Positions 43,623 to 52,787 are shown, counted from the stretch's first letter. The stretch: DNA of 64,000 nucleotides from Desulfovibrio piger (GCF_951793255.1 NZ_OX636706.1:1261001-1325000); one strand, 5' to 3'. Numbers and translations: made by a program. The notes: generated from the sequence alone by a model not told the origin.

Positions 43623-46600
43623 ATGCAACGACCCGAATCTTGCGGAGCGTCTGCGGCTCTCGAACTTTGGCCCCTTGCCGGGCGCGAGGGCGCCGACAGC
43701 GGCGAGTCCTGCCGCCTGCTCCTCGAAGAAGCTTCCCGCCTGCCCCAGCTCCGGGGCAAGGCCCCCCGTCTCGTCCTCAGTCCCGCCGGCAGCGGGCAGG
43801 CCACAGCCGCCGCGCTCGACATGCTCCGTCCTCTGGCTGCCGGGCTTTGGCCCGGTCTTGAGCCCGAGGCCCTTCCGGCTGTCCCCGGTCCCGGCGATCT
43901 GGCCCGGCTGGCCGGTGGAGACCGTCCTGTCCTGCTCCTCCAGCCCCGCCCCGAAGGCCCCTGGGAAGGCATGCTGCTTGCCCGCAAGGATGACGTGGCG
44001 GCTCCTGCGCCGGAGGCTGCCGTGGTGAGCATGCCCGACATGCCCGCACCGTCCTGTGAGCCCGGAGAAGGGGAGATCGCCTGTGACGGCGTGCGCTTCG
44101 CCGACCTGCCGCACGGCGGGGCCATCTGGCACGCAGGCTCCGTGGTGCCCGCCTGGCGTCAGGAACTGCTGGCCCTCGGGGCCCGTCCCGATGCCGCGGC
44201 CCTCGAAGCCATGGGACAGCGGGGCATCTGGCTGCATCCGCAGGGCGACGTGCCGCCGCTGGCCGTCATGTGCTGCGGCCAGGGGGCCGTCTGGCCCGGC
44301 ATGGGCCGCGAGCTCTACGACCACTTCCCGGCGGCCCGGGCCGCCATGGACCGCATCGCCCGCGCCGCCGACTGGGACGTGCTGGCCCTGCTGGACGAGA
44401 CCGATGTGGAAAAGATCGGTCTGACCCGCTGGCAGCAGCCCTACCTCTTTTTGCTGGAATACGCCCAGTGGAGCCACCTGGCCTCGCTGGGACTGCGGCC
44501 TTCCCTCATTTGCGGGCACAGCCTGGGCGAGCTCATCGCCCTGTGCCTGGCCGGCGTCTACGAACCGGAAGTGGCCTGGTACATCCTGGACACCCGTTCC
44601 ACCCACATGGCCGAACTGGAGGCCCGCGCCACCCGCGAGACCGGCATGATGGCCGTGCCCGCCGAGGCCTCGGTCATCGAAGAGGCCCGCAAGACCTGGC
44701 CCCAGCTCTACGTCTCCAATTACAACTCCCCGCGCCAGTTCATCATCAGCGGCCCCCGCGACGTGCTGCTGGAGGCCCGCAAGAGCCTGCGCAAACGCCG
44801 CATCCCGGCCATCATGCTCAACGTGAGCCTGGCTTTCCATCACCCCAGCATGCGCGTGCTGCGCGACATGTCCCTGCGCCGCCTCAATGCCCTGGCCATG
44901 CAGGCGCCGCAGATCCCCATGCTCAGCTGCATCACCACGCGCCCCTATCCCGATGACCAGCCCGGCATCTGCGAGCACATCGGCGACCTGGACGAGAATT
45001 CCGTGCGCTGGGTGGAATGCGTGCAGGCCATGTGGCAGCGCGACGGCATCCGGCATTTCGTGGAAGTGGGCCCGCAGGATACCCTGTGCGGTCTGGTGAA
45101 CGACATCGAGCCGCAGGCCCTGTGCCTGGCTGCCGGCCGCAAAGGCAAGGAGGCCGAAGGCATGCGCCAGACCTGCGCGCGCCTCTATGCCCTTGGCCAT
45201 CTGACGCATGACGGCGTGGCGCGGCACCGGCAGCGCTGGCTGGATGCGGCCCCCGCTCCGGCCGCCTCTGCGGAGGCCCCTGCCGCCCCGGCGGCGCGCG
45301 CGGCTGCTCCGGCCAGGGACGAGCTGCCCGAGGCCGCCCGCAAGGTACTGGAGATCCTGGCCGCTGCCTGCGGTCGTGACGCGGATTCCCTGAAGCCGGA
45401 GATGGATCTGCGCTATGACCTGGCCCTGCGCTCCAGCCGCTTCCCGCTCATCGTGCAGGAAGTGGAGGAAGAGCTGGGCATCAGCGTGGATTTCGAGGCC
45501 CTGCTGCACGTGGCCACCGTGGGCGACCTGCTGCGCGTGCTGGCCAGCCTTGCCCCGGCGGAAAGGGAGCCCGGAGAGGTCGCTCCCCTGAGCGCGCCGC
45601 AGCACGGCTCCGGTGAAGATCTGCCGCCCCTGTGCTGCTTCGATCTGGGTTGCTGCGACGAAGACGGCCGGCCGTTGCCTCTGGTCCTCGATCCGGCCGC
45701 CCGGGGCATGGGTGCCCACGCCGGTGACGTGCTGGCTGTCTGGGGGCCCGATGCCCAGGCATTGCCTCTGGCCGAGCTGCTGGGGTCGCTGGCTCCTCTG
45801 GGCATGACCTTTGCCCTGCCTGATGCCGCGCTGGAAGATTGTCTGTCGCTGGAGCAACTGGGCGGCCACCTGTACGGCCTGCCCGCGCTGACGGCCCTCA
45901 CGGCCCTGCCCGAGACCGTGCATCGTGCCTGCGGGCGCCTGGACGGCATCCTGCTGTGCGCACCCGCGGACAGGGCGCTGGCCGCTGACGAGATGGAAGC
46001 GCTGTGCCGCTCGGCCAAAGCCTGCGGTGTGCGCTATGTCTATGCCCTGCGCTGGCTGCATGCCGGTGATGCGGCCCATGCGGCCCCCTGGCAGGAAGCC
46101 GGTGAAGCGGCCGCCCGTGAGCTGGACCTGCCCTGGCGGGTGGTCTGCGTGGACGACGGCGGACGGCCTCCCATCCCCCGCGAACTGGGCGACCTGCTGG
46201 CCCGTGCCCTGACGCACGGGACGTCCGACAGGGTGCTCTGGCGGCGCGCCCCGGCCGATGCCCCCGTCCGTGACTGGCAGTGGCTGGAGCGGCCCGAGCT
46301 CTTCCCCCGTGTGTTTTCCGCCGCTGTGGCGCACGAGGCCATGCCCTGGCCAGAAGCCGCCCGGCCTTCTTCCCGCCAGATGCTCGCCTGCGCGCAGTTC
46401 TCCCGCTATGCCGATCCGCGTCTTGCCGGGCATGGTGCCCTGCCGCAGGACGGCCAGCCCTGGCTGCCCCTGAGCGAACTGCTCCAGACCATGCTGGAGA
46501 GCGGTCGTTTGCAGCTGCCGTGGCTGGAACCCACCGGGTTCTCCGACCTGCGCTTTGCCGCGCCCCTGCCCCTGCCCGAGGCCGTGACCCGGGAGTGCCG

Positions 46601-47285
46601 CATCACGGCCCGTTCCCAGTCCTGGCTGCTGCAGGACGGCGTGATGACGCGCATGTGCCATGTGCGCCTGCAAAGCCGCGATCTGGCCCCCAACCTGCGG
46701 CGCATCAACCATTTTTCGCCTCTGGCACGGGGCATGGTCTTCCTGGCCGCTGCCGCGGGGAGCCTGCCGCCCCTGTGGGACGGCGAGATGACCGTTACCG
46801 GCCCTGATCTGCCTCTGAAAGACTTCTACGCGGGCTGCGGCATGGCGGAAGGCTGGCGCCTGCTGGAAGAGCTGGCTCCGGCGGGCGATGACCTGTGGCA
46901 GGGCCGCTTCGACGGCATGGCGCAAGGCATTGCCCCGGCTGGCAAATCCGGCTATTGTAGCTTGCTGTCCGCTGTGGACGCCATTTTGCAGGCAGCCTGC
47001 CGTATCATGGAAGAGACCGTCCCCGGGGCGGAGCTTGCCGGAGGACGTCTGCTCTGGCCGCAGGGCTGGCGTCTGAGCGGCATCGGCTTCATCCGTTTCG
47101 CGGATGCGGGGCTGCTGTGCGGTGCCCGGATGCCCTGGCGCATCCAGTTGCGCCGCGGCTGGGACGATGAACGTCTGCAGCGCTATGACGCCCAGGTCGT
47201 GGATGCGGACGGCCGGGTGCTGCTGACATTGCACCAGATGGAATTTGAAAAGGATGTCCGGCCGCAGGAAGGCGCCGGTGCCTAA
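43623..47285 (+). CDS. Polyketide-synthase-like megasynthase: AT-ACP-(degenerate reductase)-DH, no ketosynthase
   Basis: About 1220 residues. From the N-terminus: 1-200 is an unrecognised region. At 214-525 there is an acyltransferase (GQGAVWPGMG, nucleophile Ser 300 in GHSLGE, catalytic His near 406 in AFHHPSM). A Pro/Ala linker (540-565) leads to an acyl carrier protein at 566-645, with the pantetheine Ser in LALRSSRFP (604 or 605). At 690-870 a reductase-like region lacks recognisable NADPH-binding and catalytic motifs. At 925-1210 a double-hotdog dehydratase has candidate His 937 and Asp 1119 (VDAILQAA). No ketosynthase or thioesterase is present. The start is uncertain: ATG 43623 is chosen because of the upstream promoter, but it lacks a good ribosome site. 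It probably prepares an acyl-ACP for the divergent oxoamine synthase. Confidence 0.75.
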   Translation: MQRPESCGASAALELWPLAGREGADSGESCRLLLEEASRLPQLRGKAPRLVLSPAGSGQATAAALDMLRPLAAGLWPGLEPEALPAVPGPGDLARLAGGDRPVLLLQPRPEGPWEGMLLARKDDVAAPAPEAAVVSMPDMPAPSCEPGEGEIACDGVRFADLPHGGAIWHAGSVVPAWRQELLALGARPDAAALEAMGQRGIWLHPQGDVPPLAVMCCGQGAVWPGMGRELYDHFPAARAAMDRIARAADWDVLALLDETDVEKIGLTRWQQPYLFLLEYAQWSHLASLGLRPSLICGHSLGELIALCLAGVYEPEVAWYILDTRSTHMAELEARATRETGMMAVPAEASVIEEARKTWPQLYVSNYNSPRQFIISGPRDVLLEARKSLRKRRIPAIMLNVSLAFHHPSMRVLRDMSLRRLNALAMQAPQIPMLSCITTRPYPDDQPGICEHIGDLDENSVRWVECVQAMWQRDGIRHFVEVGPQDTLCGLVNDIEPQALCLAAGRKGKEAEGMRQTCARLYALGHLTHDGVARHRQRWLDAAPAPAASAEAPAAPAARAAAPARDELPEAARKVLEILAAACGRDADSLKPEMDLRYDLALRSSRFPLIVQEVEEELGISVDFEALLHVATVGDLLRVLASLAPAEREPGEVAPLSAPQHGSGEDLPPLCCFDLGCCDEDGRPLPLVLDPAARGMGAHAGDVLAVWGPDAQALPLAELLGSLAPLGMTFALPDAALEDCLSLEQLGGHLYGLPALTALTALPETVHRACGRLDGILLCAPADRALAADEMEALCRSAKACGVRYVYALRWLHAGDAAHAAPWQEAGEAAARELDLPWRVVCVDDGGRPPIPRELGDLLARALTHGTSDRVLWRRAPADAPVRDWQWLERPELFPRVFSAAVAHEAMPWPEAARPSSRQMLACAQFSRYADPRLAGHGALPQDGQPWLPLSELLQTMLESGRLQLPWLEPTGFSDLRFAAPLPLPEAVTRECRITARSQSWLLQDGVMTRMCHVRLQSRDLAPNLRRINHFSPLARGMVFLAAAAGSLPPLWDGEMTVTGPDLPLKDFYAGCGMAEGWRLLEELAPAGDDLWQGRFDGMAQGIAPAGKSGYCSLLSAVDAILQAACRIMEETVPGAELAGGRLLWPQGWRLSGIGFIRFADAGLLCGARMPWRIQLRRGWDDERLQRYDAQVVDADGRVLLTLHQMEFEKDVRPQEGAGA

Positions 47286-47307
47286 TATTTGTCGCAAGGG
47301 AATGACC

Positions 47308-48771
47308 ATGACGAAAAGAAGGGTTCGCTGGAAACGGGGACTGGCTGTGGCGGCCTTGTGCGCCGGGATGGCGCTTTCGGGATGTGCTTCGCAGAAGGCC
47401 GGGTCGGATGCCCCGGAACTGCCCGCCAAGCACTGGCTGGAAGACGTGCCCGGTGTGCCGGTGGAGAACAAGGGCAAGCTCGATGCCGTGATCCCCAACC
47501 TCTATGACCCGGCCAAGAAATTCTCGTTTGAGGATTGCGTGTTCCTGACCATCCAGCAGTCGCCTCTGCTGGTCAACAGCGCCGTGGAACTGGAGATCAA
47601 GCGCCTGGCCCTGACCGATGCGGTCTGGAAGTATCTGCCCGAACCCCGCATGACCGTGGAAGTGGGCAATACCCTGACCTATTACAATGCGGACCGTGAC
47701 GATGTGCCCAGCAATTACGGCAAGGTGGTGCCCCGCATCGGCTTCTACGCGCGTTTCCCCAACCCCGTAGAGTCCTATTTCAATCATCAGGCCCAGAAGA
47801 TCATGGTCAACCTGGCCATCTCCACGCACCGCAAGGCCGTGGGCGAGGCCATCTACAAGGTGGCCCAGGCCTACCTGCGTCTGGAGGCCAAGAACGAGAT
47901 TTTGCGCATCCAGAAAGAAGTCGCTCCCCTGGCCAGGGAAACGACCCGTTACTGGGAGCAGCTGGAGTCCGCTGACGGCCGTCAGGGCGTGGCCCTCAAT
48001 CTGGCCCAGCAGCACGAGCGCGAAGTGGAGCTGACCAGCGAGCGCATGACCATGGAAGAGGTCATGGAGCGCACCAGCCTCAAGATCCTGGCCGGTGTGG
48101 AGCCGCAGCAGCGCCTGAACATCGACAGCAAGAGCGCCAACGACATCCTGCGCGGTTTCAACGGCAAGGATTACCGCTGGGAAGACCGCTGGCTGGTCAC
48201 GGAAGACAATCTGCTGCTGCGTTCCCAGATCCGTCTGGGCGATTACAACATCATGCTGGCCTGGGCCGAATACGTGCCCGACATGACCATCCGCGTGGAC
48301 AAGAACCCGCCCGCCGGTCAGTACCAGCCCGCTGACGGCCAGGAAGACTACTTCTGGCGCCTGACCTTCGACTTCCCGCTCATCGACTGGAACCGCCGCT
48401 ATCGCGGCGTGCAGGCGGCCCGCATGAAGAAGGCCCAGGCCTTCCATGAGTTGTCGCGCAAGCGCACGGATTACTCCAACACCTGGCTGCAGTGCGAACA
48501 GCGCGTGGCCCTGGCCGAGACCAACCGCCGCCTGGCCAAAGTCCATTTCGAAACGGCCGAGATGCGCTACAAGGAAGCCCGCATCTCCTTCGAGACCGGT
48601 CTGGGCGACATGCCCGCCATGAGTTCCGCCCACGAGGCCATGGTCCAGAGCCGCATCAAGCTGATCGAAGCCGAACTGGAACTCAAGCTGGCCAATCTGG
48701 AATGGATGTACGTCGCCAACCTCTTGCAGGAACGCTTCCTGGGCCTTCCTGCCATGGAGATTGAAAAATAA
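47308..48771 (+). CDS. TolC-like outer-membrane efflux lipoprotein
   Basis: A 487-residue outer membrane factor of the TolC/OprM type, trimeric export duct. It has a lipoprotein signal peptide ending MALSGC (near residue 22), then two alpha-helical-hairpin repeats typical of the family. The repeat ends, LTDAVWKYLPEPRMTVEVGN and WAEYVPDMTIRVDKNPP, mark the two beta-strand pairs, and a long C-terminal helix region ends at MEIEK. ATG 47308 is preferred over one two codons upstream because AAGGG lies at the proper distance. It follows the megasynthase by 22 bp and overlaps the adaptor gene by one base, so it is in the same operon. Confidence 0.88.
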   Translation: MTKRRVRWKRGLAVAALCAGMALSGCASQKAGSDAPELPAKHWLEDVPGVPVENKGKLDAVIPNLYDPAKKFSFEDCVFLTIQQSPLLVNSAVELEIKRLALTDAVWKYLPEPRMTVEVGNTLTYYNADRDDVPSNYGKVVPRIGFYARFPNPVESYFNHQAQKIMVNLAISTHRKAVGEAIYKVAQAYLRLEAKNEILRIQKEVAPLARETTRYWEQLESADGRQGVALNLAQQHEREVELTSERMTMEEVMERTSLKILAGVEPQQRLNIDSKSANDILRGFNGKDYRWEDRWLVTEDNLLLRSQIRLGDYNIMLAWAEYVPDMTIRVDKNPPAGQYQPADGQEDYFWRLTFDFPLIDWNRRYRGVQAARMKKAQAFHELSRKRTDYSNTWLQCEQRVALAETNRRLAKVHFETAEMRYKEARISFETGLGDMPAMSSAHEAMVQSRIKLIEAELELKLANLEWMYVANLLQERFLGLPAMEIEK

Positions 48772-49664
48772 TGAAAAGACTGACCGTTTTCTGGGCCCTG
48801 CTGGCCTGTCTGCTGCTGGCCGCCCCGGCCATGGCCGTGGAGACCACCGCCACCGGCAAGGTGGTGGCCACCGTGACGCGTGATGTGCGTCTGCCCTTCA
48901 ATGCCGTCATCGACGAGGTGCTGGTCCGTCCCGGGGATGCCATCAAGGCCGGGGATCCGCTGGTGCGTTATCATCTGCAGGACGAGGCCGAACGCGTGCT
49001 GCAGCGCGAAGTGACCACCGGTGCCGCCACCGAGAGCCTGCGCGGCCAGATCCTCGATCTGGAGCGCGAACTGGTGCAGGCCCGCGCCGAGCGCAATCGC
49101 GCCAGCCAGCTGGCCGCTTCCGGGCTGGGCTCGCGCCAGGCCCTGGGGCGTCTGGAAGAGAGCGTGCGCTCCCTGCAGCACCGCATCGAGCTGACCCAGA
49201 TCTCCATCAAGAAGAACGAAGAGAGCTTCCGGGCCCGCCTGAAGGAATTGGAAGGCTATTACGGCCAGCCCATCCGGGAGGGCGAGACCCTGCCGGATCA
49301 GCTGGTGCTGACCTCCCCCATCGACGGCTATGTGCTGCAGCTCATGCCCAACCTCAATCCCGATGTGCTGCTGCCTGCCCAGGCCACGCCCGTGACCGTG
49401 GGCCAGCTGGATCCCGTGCTGATCCAGGTGCCGGTCTATGAAGGCGACCTGGGCCGCATCAAGGAAGGCGGCCATGCCCGCGTGGAGATCCCCTCGCTGG
49501 GCGACAAGGTGTTCTCGGCCACCATCACGGAGATCTCGTGGATCTCCACCAACATGGATGTGGCCCAGCCCTCGTATTACACGGTGGAACTGACCGTGCC
49601 CAACAGCCAGCTTGAGCTCAAGCCCGGCTTCAAGGCGCTGGTGCGCTTTGGCGCTGCCGAGTAG
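48771..49664 (+). CDS. HlyD/AcrA-like periplasmic adaptor protein
   Basis: A 297-residue membrane-fusion protein linking an inner-membrane exporter with the outer-membrane duct. It has a Sec signal peptide (to about residue 22, PAMA), a split lipoyl domain (FNAVIDEVLVRPGDAIKAGD and the returning SPIDGYVLQL), a coiled-coil hairpin at about 85-160, and a beta-barrel domain. The start codon shares one base with the stop of the outer-membrane factor (TAATG). No ABC or RND pump is encoded nearby. The next gene is a flippase, which makes it the candidate inner-membrane partner. Confidence 0.88.
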   Translation: MKRLTVFWALLACLLLAAPAMAVETTATGKVVATVTRDVRLPFNAVIDEVLVRPGDAIKAGDPLVRYHLQDEAERVLQREVTTGAATESLRGQILDLERELVQARAERNRASQLAASGLGSRQALGRLEESVRSLQHRIELTQISIKKNEESFRARLKELEGYYGQPIREGETLPDQLVLTSPIDGYVLQLMPNLNPDVLLPAQATPVTVGQLDPVLIQVPVYEGDLGRIKEGGHARVEIPSLGDKVFSATITEISWISTNMDVAQPSYYTVELTVPNSQLELKPGFKALVRFGAAE

Positions 49665-49667
49665 CCC

Positions 49668-51089
49668 ATGAAGCTGAAAAGCCTGCCGCGCCAGCTGGGA
49701 TACATCCTGGGGGCCCAATGGACCAGGGACCTTTCCTGGACCATCTTCACCATCCTGCTGGCACGGCGCAGCCCCGAGATGCTGGGCCAGATCGCCGTGG
49801 CCCTTTCCTGCGGCTATCTGGTCAAGACCGTCTCGGACGTGGGGCTCAACGACTTTCTGCTGTCCACGTTCGCCCGTCGGGAAGAACGTCCCCGTACCCT
49901 GCTGGGCGAGGTGACGGGCCTCAAGACCTGTTTCATGATGCTGGCCCTGATCGTCACCTGGTTCGTGACGGGCTGGCTGGGGTACAGCTTCGAGCTGCGG
50001 CTCATCGTCCTGTTCATCGCTACGGGCTTCGGTCTCGACGGGGTGACGGACTCTTTCTTCGCGCTCTGCCAGGCCCGCGGGCGGCAGGACGTGGAGATGC
50101 GCATCCGCGTGCCTTCGGCCCTGCTGGGCATAGGCTACGGCATCGTCTGCGTGGTGGCCGGAGCGCCCCTGATCTTCATCGCCCTCTACAAGCTCATCGA
50201 ATCCGTCCTCTGCACGGGCTTCGCCTTCCGTGCTCTGGGCCGCAATCCCTTCGTGGGGTTCGGCTACGACAATGTGCGCGACCTGGCCGTGAAGATGAAG
50301 AGCGGCTTCATCTTCACCATCATGGCCGCCTGCGCCATGTTCTACAACAAAATCAATGTGTTCTTCCTCAAGAACTACGGCGGCGACGCTGCCGTGGGCG
50401 GCTACAACGTGGCCTGGGAGACCGTGGAAGGCCTGTCCGTGCTGGTCTCCAGCGCGCTGCTCGGCAAGGTCATCTTCCCCTTGCTGGCCCGCTACTGGGC
50501 GCAGGACAGGGCCGCGTTCCGTCAGCTGGCGGGGCAGACGGCCCGCTCGCTCTGGGCGGCCTCCCTGCCGCTGATCTTCCTGATCTGCGTGGAGAGCGAC
50601 CGCTTCCTGCCCACCATCTACGGCCCGGGCTACGAGATGGCCGCCACGGCCCAGCGCCTGCTGACGCCCTGCCTGGCCACGGCCTTCCTGCACAATCTGG
50701 CGGCCTATGCCATGATAGGCATGAGGAAGCATACCCTGCTGCTTTTCTTCTATCTGAGCGGTCTGGTGGTCAACATCGTCTGCTGCCTGACCATCATCGA
50801 GCCCATGCCGCTGGAAGGGGCCGCGCTTTCCCTGACCGCCACCAAGGTCTGGGTGGCCATCCTCACTGTGGGCTATTTCCAGTGGGTGGCCCGTCCCATG
50901 AGCCTGGGGCAGTGGCTGCTGATGCTGGCCGCCATCGCCGTGGCCGTGGGCCTGTGGTGGTCGCTGGGCATGATCCTGGCCCTGCCGCGCGAAGTGGCGG
51001 AACTGGCCGGCCTGCTGCCCCTGCTGGCGCTGTTCTGGTACTGGCGCCCGCCGCCGGCTTTTGAGAAGGAGCAGCGTCAGGAGGCCTGA
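49668..51089 (+). CDS. MATE/Wzx-like lipid or oligosaccharide flippase
   Basis: A 473-residue inner-membrane protein with about 12-14 hydrophobic segments, of the MOP superfamily polysaccharide transporter type. It starts MKLKSLPRQLGYILGAQWT and has LARYWAQDRAAFRQLAGQTA between membrane segments, a pattern common in Wzx proteins. It presumably flips a lipid-linked sugar or glycolipid to the periplasmic face. It lies 3 bp after the adaptor gene and 4 bp before the ferredoxin gene, so it is in the same transcript. The substrate is inferred from the cluster. Confidence 0.82.
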   Translation: MKLKSLPRQLGYILGAQWTRDLSWTIFTILLARRSPEMLGQIAVALSCGYLVKTVSDVGLNDFLLSTFARREERPRTLLGEVTGLKTCFMMLALIVTWFVTGWLGYSFELRLIVLFIATGFGLDGVTDSFFALCQARGRQDVEMRIRVPSALLGIGYGIVCVVAGAPLIFIALYKLIESVLCTGFAFRALGRNPFVGFGYDNVRDLAVKMKSGFIFTIMAACAMFYNKINVFFLKNYGGDAAVGGYNVAWETVEGLSVLVSSALLGKVIFPLLARYWAQDRAAFRQLAGQTARSLWAASLPLIFLICVESDRFLPTIYGPGYEMAATAQRLLTPCLATAFLHNLAAYAMIGMRKHTLLLFFYLSGLVVNIVCCLTIIEPMPLEGAALSLTATKVWVAILTVGYFQWVARPMSLGQWLLMLAAIAVAVGLWWSLGMILALPREVAELAGLLPLLALFWYWRPPPAFEKEQRQEA

Positions 51090-51093
51090 TCAT

Positions 51094-52068
51094 ATGGAAC
51101 GACGCGGCTTTCTCAAATCGCTGGCAGGTGCCGGCCTGGGAGCGGGGATGCTCTCTGCCTGGGGAGCTGCGCCCCCGGCTCAGGCGGCCGGGCTGGAAGA
51201 TTGCCTTGCTGTGGTCGTGGATGTGGATGCCTGCACGGGCTGCGGGGCCTGCGTGCAGGCCTGCCATGAGCGGGCCGCCGCCCGGGTCCCCCAGCCGGTA
51301 TCGCCCATCCCGGCTTCCCGCTGGGGCCGGGACAGGAAGCCCGACTGGTGGGGACGGCGCAACGTCACGGATCGGCTGACCCCCTACAACTGGCTGTATC
51401 TGCAATCCTGTACCGTACAGACGGCCCGGGGCGAGCGCCGGGTCTTCATGCCGCGGCGCTGCCTGCAATGCCTCAACCCGCCCTGCGTCAGCCTGTGCCC
51501 GCTGGGGGCCGCCCGGCAACGTCCCACCGGTGCCGTCTACACGGAGATGTCCCTGTGCTTCGGCGACAGTCAGTGCATCGCCGTCTGCCCGTGGCACATC
51601 CCGCGCCTGCAGGCCGGGGTGGGGCCCTACCTGCATCTGGCGCCCGGTTACCTGGGCTACGGCCAGACCTTCAAATGCGATTTTTGTGAAGACATCATCA
51701 GCGACGGCAAGCCCCCGCTCTGCGTGGCAGCCTGCCCGCACGGCGCGCAGCATTTCGGGCCCTATGCGGAGATGACGGCCCTGGCCCGCCGCATGGCGGA
51801 GGAGCGGCACGGCGATCTTTTCGGTCTGCAGGAGAACGGTGGCACCTGCCTGATATATGTCTCGTCCATACCCTTCCGGGATATCGAAGCCTCATTGCTG
51901 CGGCAGGGGCTGATCTCCGCCGGACGGCCCAGCCTGCGCCCGGCCGGGGCCAGTCTGGAACGCGAGAACGATCTTGTGGGCACGGTGCTGGCTGCGCCGC
52001 TGGCCGGGGCCGCACTGGCCGGCCTGCGCCTGCTGCGCGACCACTGGAGGGACAAGGATGAGGACTGA
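51094..52068 (+). CDS. Tat-exported four-cluster ferredoxin, HybA/DsrO-like, with C-terminal anchor
   Basis: A 324-residue iron-sulfur protein. The N-terminal twin-arginine signal (ERRGFLKSLAG) is followed by four cysteine groups for [4Fe-4S] clusters: CTGCGACVQACH, CLQCLNPPCVSLCP, CFGDSQCIAVCPW and CDFCEDI...CVAACPHG. A C-terminal hydrophobic segment (LVGTVLAAPLAGAALAGLRL) resembles the HybA anchor. It probably transfers electrons at the periplasmic face between a membrane cytochrome and an unknown partner. GGAGG lies 10 bp before the ATG. It overlaps the next gene by 11 bp. Its place in the export operon is unexpected. Confidence 0.85.
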   Translation: MERRGFLKSLAGAGLGAGMLSAWGAAPPAQAAGLEDCLAVVVDVDACTGCGACVQACHERAAARVPQPVSPIPASRWGRDRKPDWWGRRNVTDRLTPYNWLYLQSCTVQTARGERRVFMPRRCLQCLNPPCVSLCPLGAARQRPTGAVYTEMSLCFGDSQCIAVCPWHIPRLQAGVGPYLHLAPGYLGYGQTFKCDFCEDIISDGKPPLCVAACPHGAQHFGPYAEMTALARRMAEERHGDLFGLQENGGTCLIYVSSIPFRDIEASLLRQGLISAGRPSLRPAGASLERENDLVGTVLAAPLAGAALAGLRLLRDHWRDKDED

Positions 52069-52546
52069 GCGACGTCCCCTGTTCGGCTTCCTTTTCCGTT
52101 TGCTGTGGCGGATCAGCGTGGTCTGGGCGGTGGTCAGCGGCTTCGCGCATCTGCCCGTGATCTACCGCTACGCCGAAGCGGCCCTGCCCTGGCTGCGGCC
52201 CGCAGCCTATTCGGGCACAGTGGCCCATTATTGGGCCGCAGCGGCCATGCTCTGTCTGACCAGCTACGCGGCCATCGTCTGGCTGGTCAGGGGCTCGCGC
52301 AGCTACAGCCTGACCCCCTTCGGCATGCTGCGCCTGGTCTTGCTGGCCCTGCTCATGCTTTCCGGTCTGGGCCTGATCCTGCACAACTTCCAGGACTTTT
52401 CCTTCTACGGCCCTGTGTACACCCTCATCAAGCATGGCCACCTGGGCTGTGCGTTGCTCTGGGCCCTGCTGGTCCTTGTCCGTCTGGCCCGCCGCGGGCT
52501 GTGGTGGGATCGCCGCCGGGGCACGGACCGACGGGCTCGCGCCTGA
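52058..52546 (+). CDS. Four-helix cytochrome b-like membrane subunit
   Basis: A 162-residue inner-membrane protein with four hydrophobic segments. Histidines (FAHLPV, VAHYWA, ILHNFQDF, IKHGHLG) are placed as possible haem b ligands, as in formate dehydrogenase gamma or cytochrome b561-type subunits. It overlaps the ferredoxin gene and would anchor that protein and exchange electrons with the quinone pool. The haem ligation is inferred. The last gene of the operon; a strong terminator follows. Confidence 0.7.
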   Translation: MRTERRPLFGFLFRLLWRISVVWAVVSGFAHLPVIYRYAEAALPWLRPAAYSGTVAHYWAAAAMLCLTSYAAIVWLVRGSRSYSLTPFGMLRLVLLALLMLSGLGLILHNFQDFSFYGPVYTLIKHGHLGCALLWALLVLVRLARRGLWWDRRRGTDRRARA

Positions 52547-52604
52547 GCTTGTCAGCCATGCCCTGCGATATGGCCTAACAAAACACCCATCGCTCCAGAT
52601 AACG

Positions 52605-52633
52605 AAAAAAGACGCCCTGAGGGCGTCTTTTTT
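52605..52633 (+). terminator. Terminator of the megasynthase-export operon
   Basis: A perfect 13-bp stem AAAAAAGACGCCC / GGGCGTCTTTTTT with a TGA loop; a symmetric terminator. Confidence 0.95.
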
Positions 52634-52721
52634 GTTTATGGGCTTTAGCCTGTTGAGCGCCTGACAGGCGCGAAACAAAAAACCACCCGCTATGCGGGTG
52701 GAGACAATACGTTATACACAC

Positions 52722-52787
52722 AAAAACACCTTTCCGCTACGATGAAGTTGTTCAAGCCCATCGCAACATTAACGGAAAGGTGTTTTT
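52722..52787 (+). promoter_or_regulatory. Leader hairpin that masks the tnpA ribosome site
   Basis: AAAAACACCTTTCCG (52722-52736) pairs perfectly with CGGAAAGGTGTTTTT (52773-52787). The second arm contains GGAAAGG, the only plausible ribosome site, 4-10 bp before the ATG. IS200 elements are known to limit transposase translation this way. Confidence 0.75.

Noticed and set aside
43587..47498. A 1303-codon open frame on the minus strand
   Set aside because: Antisense to the megasynthase and the start of the outer-membrane factor gene, which have clear domains; no protein features in the antisense frame.
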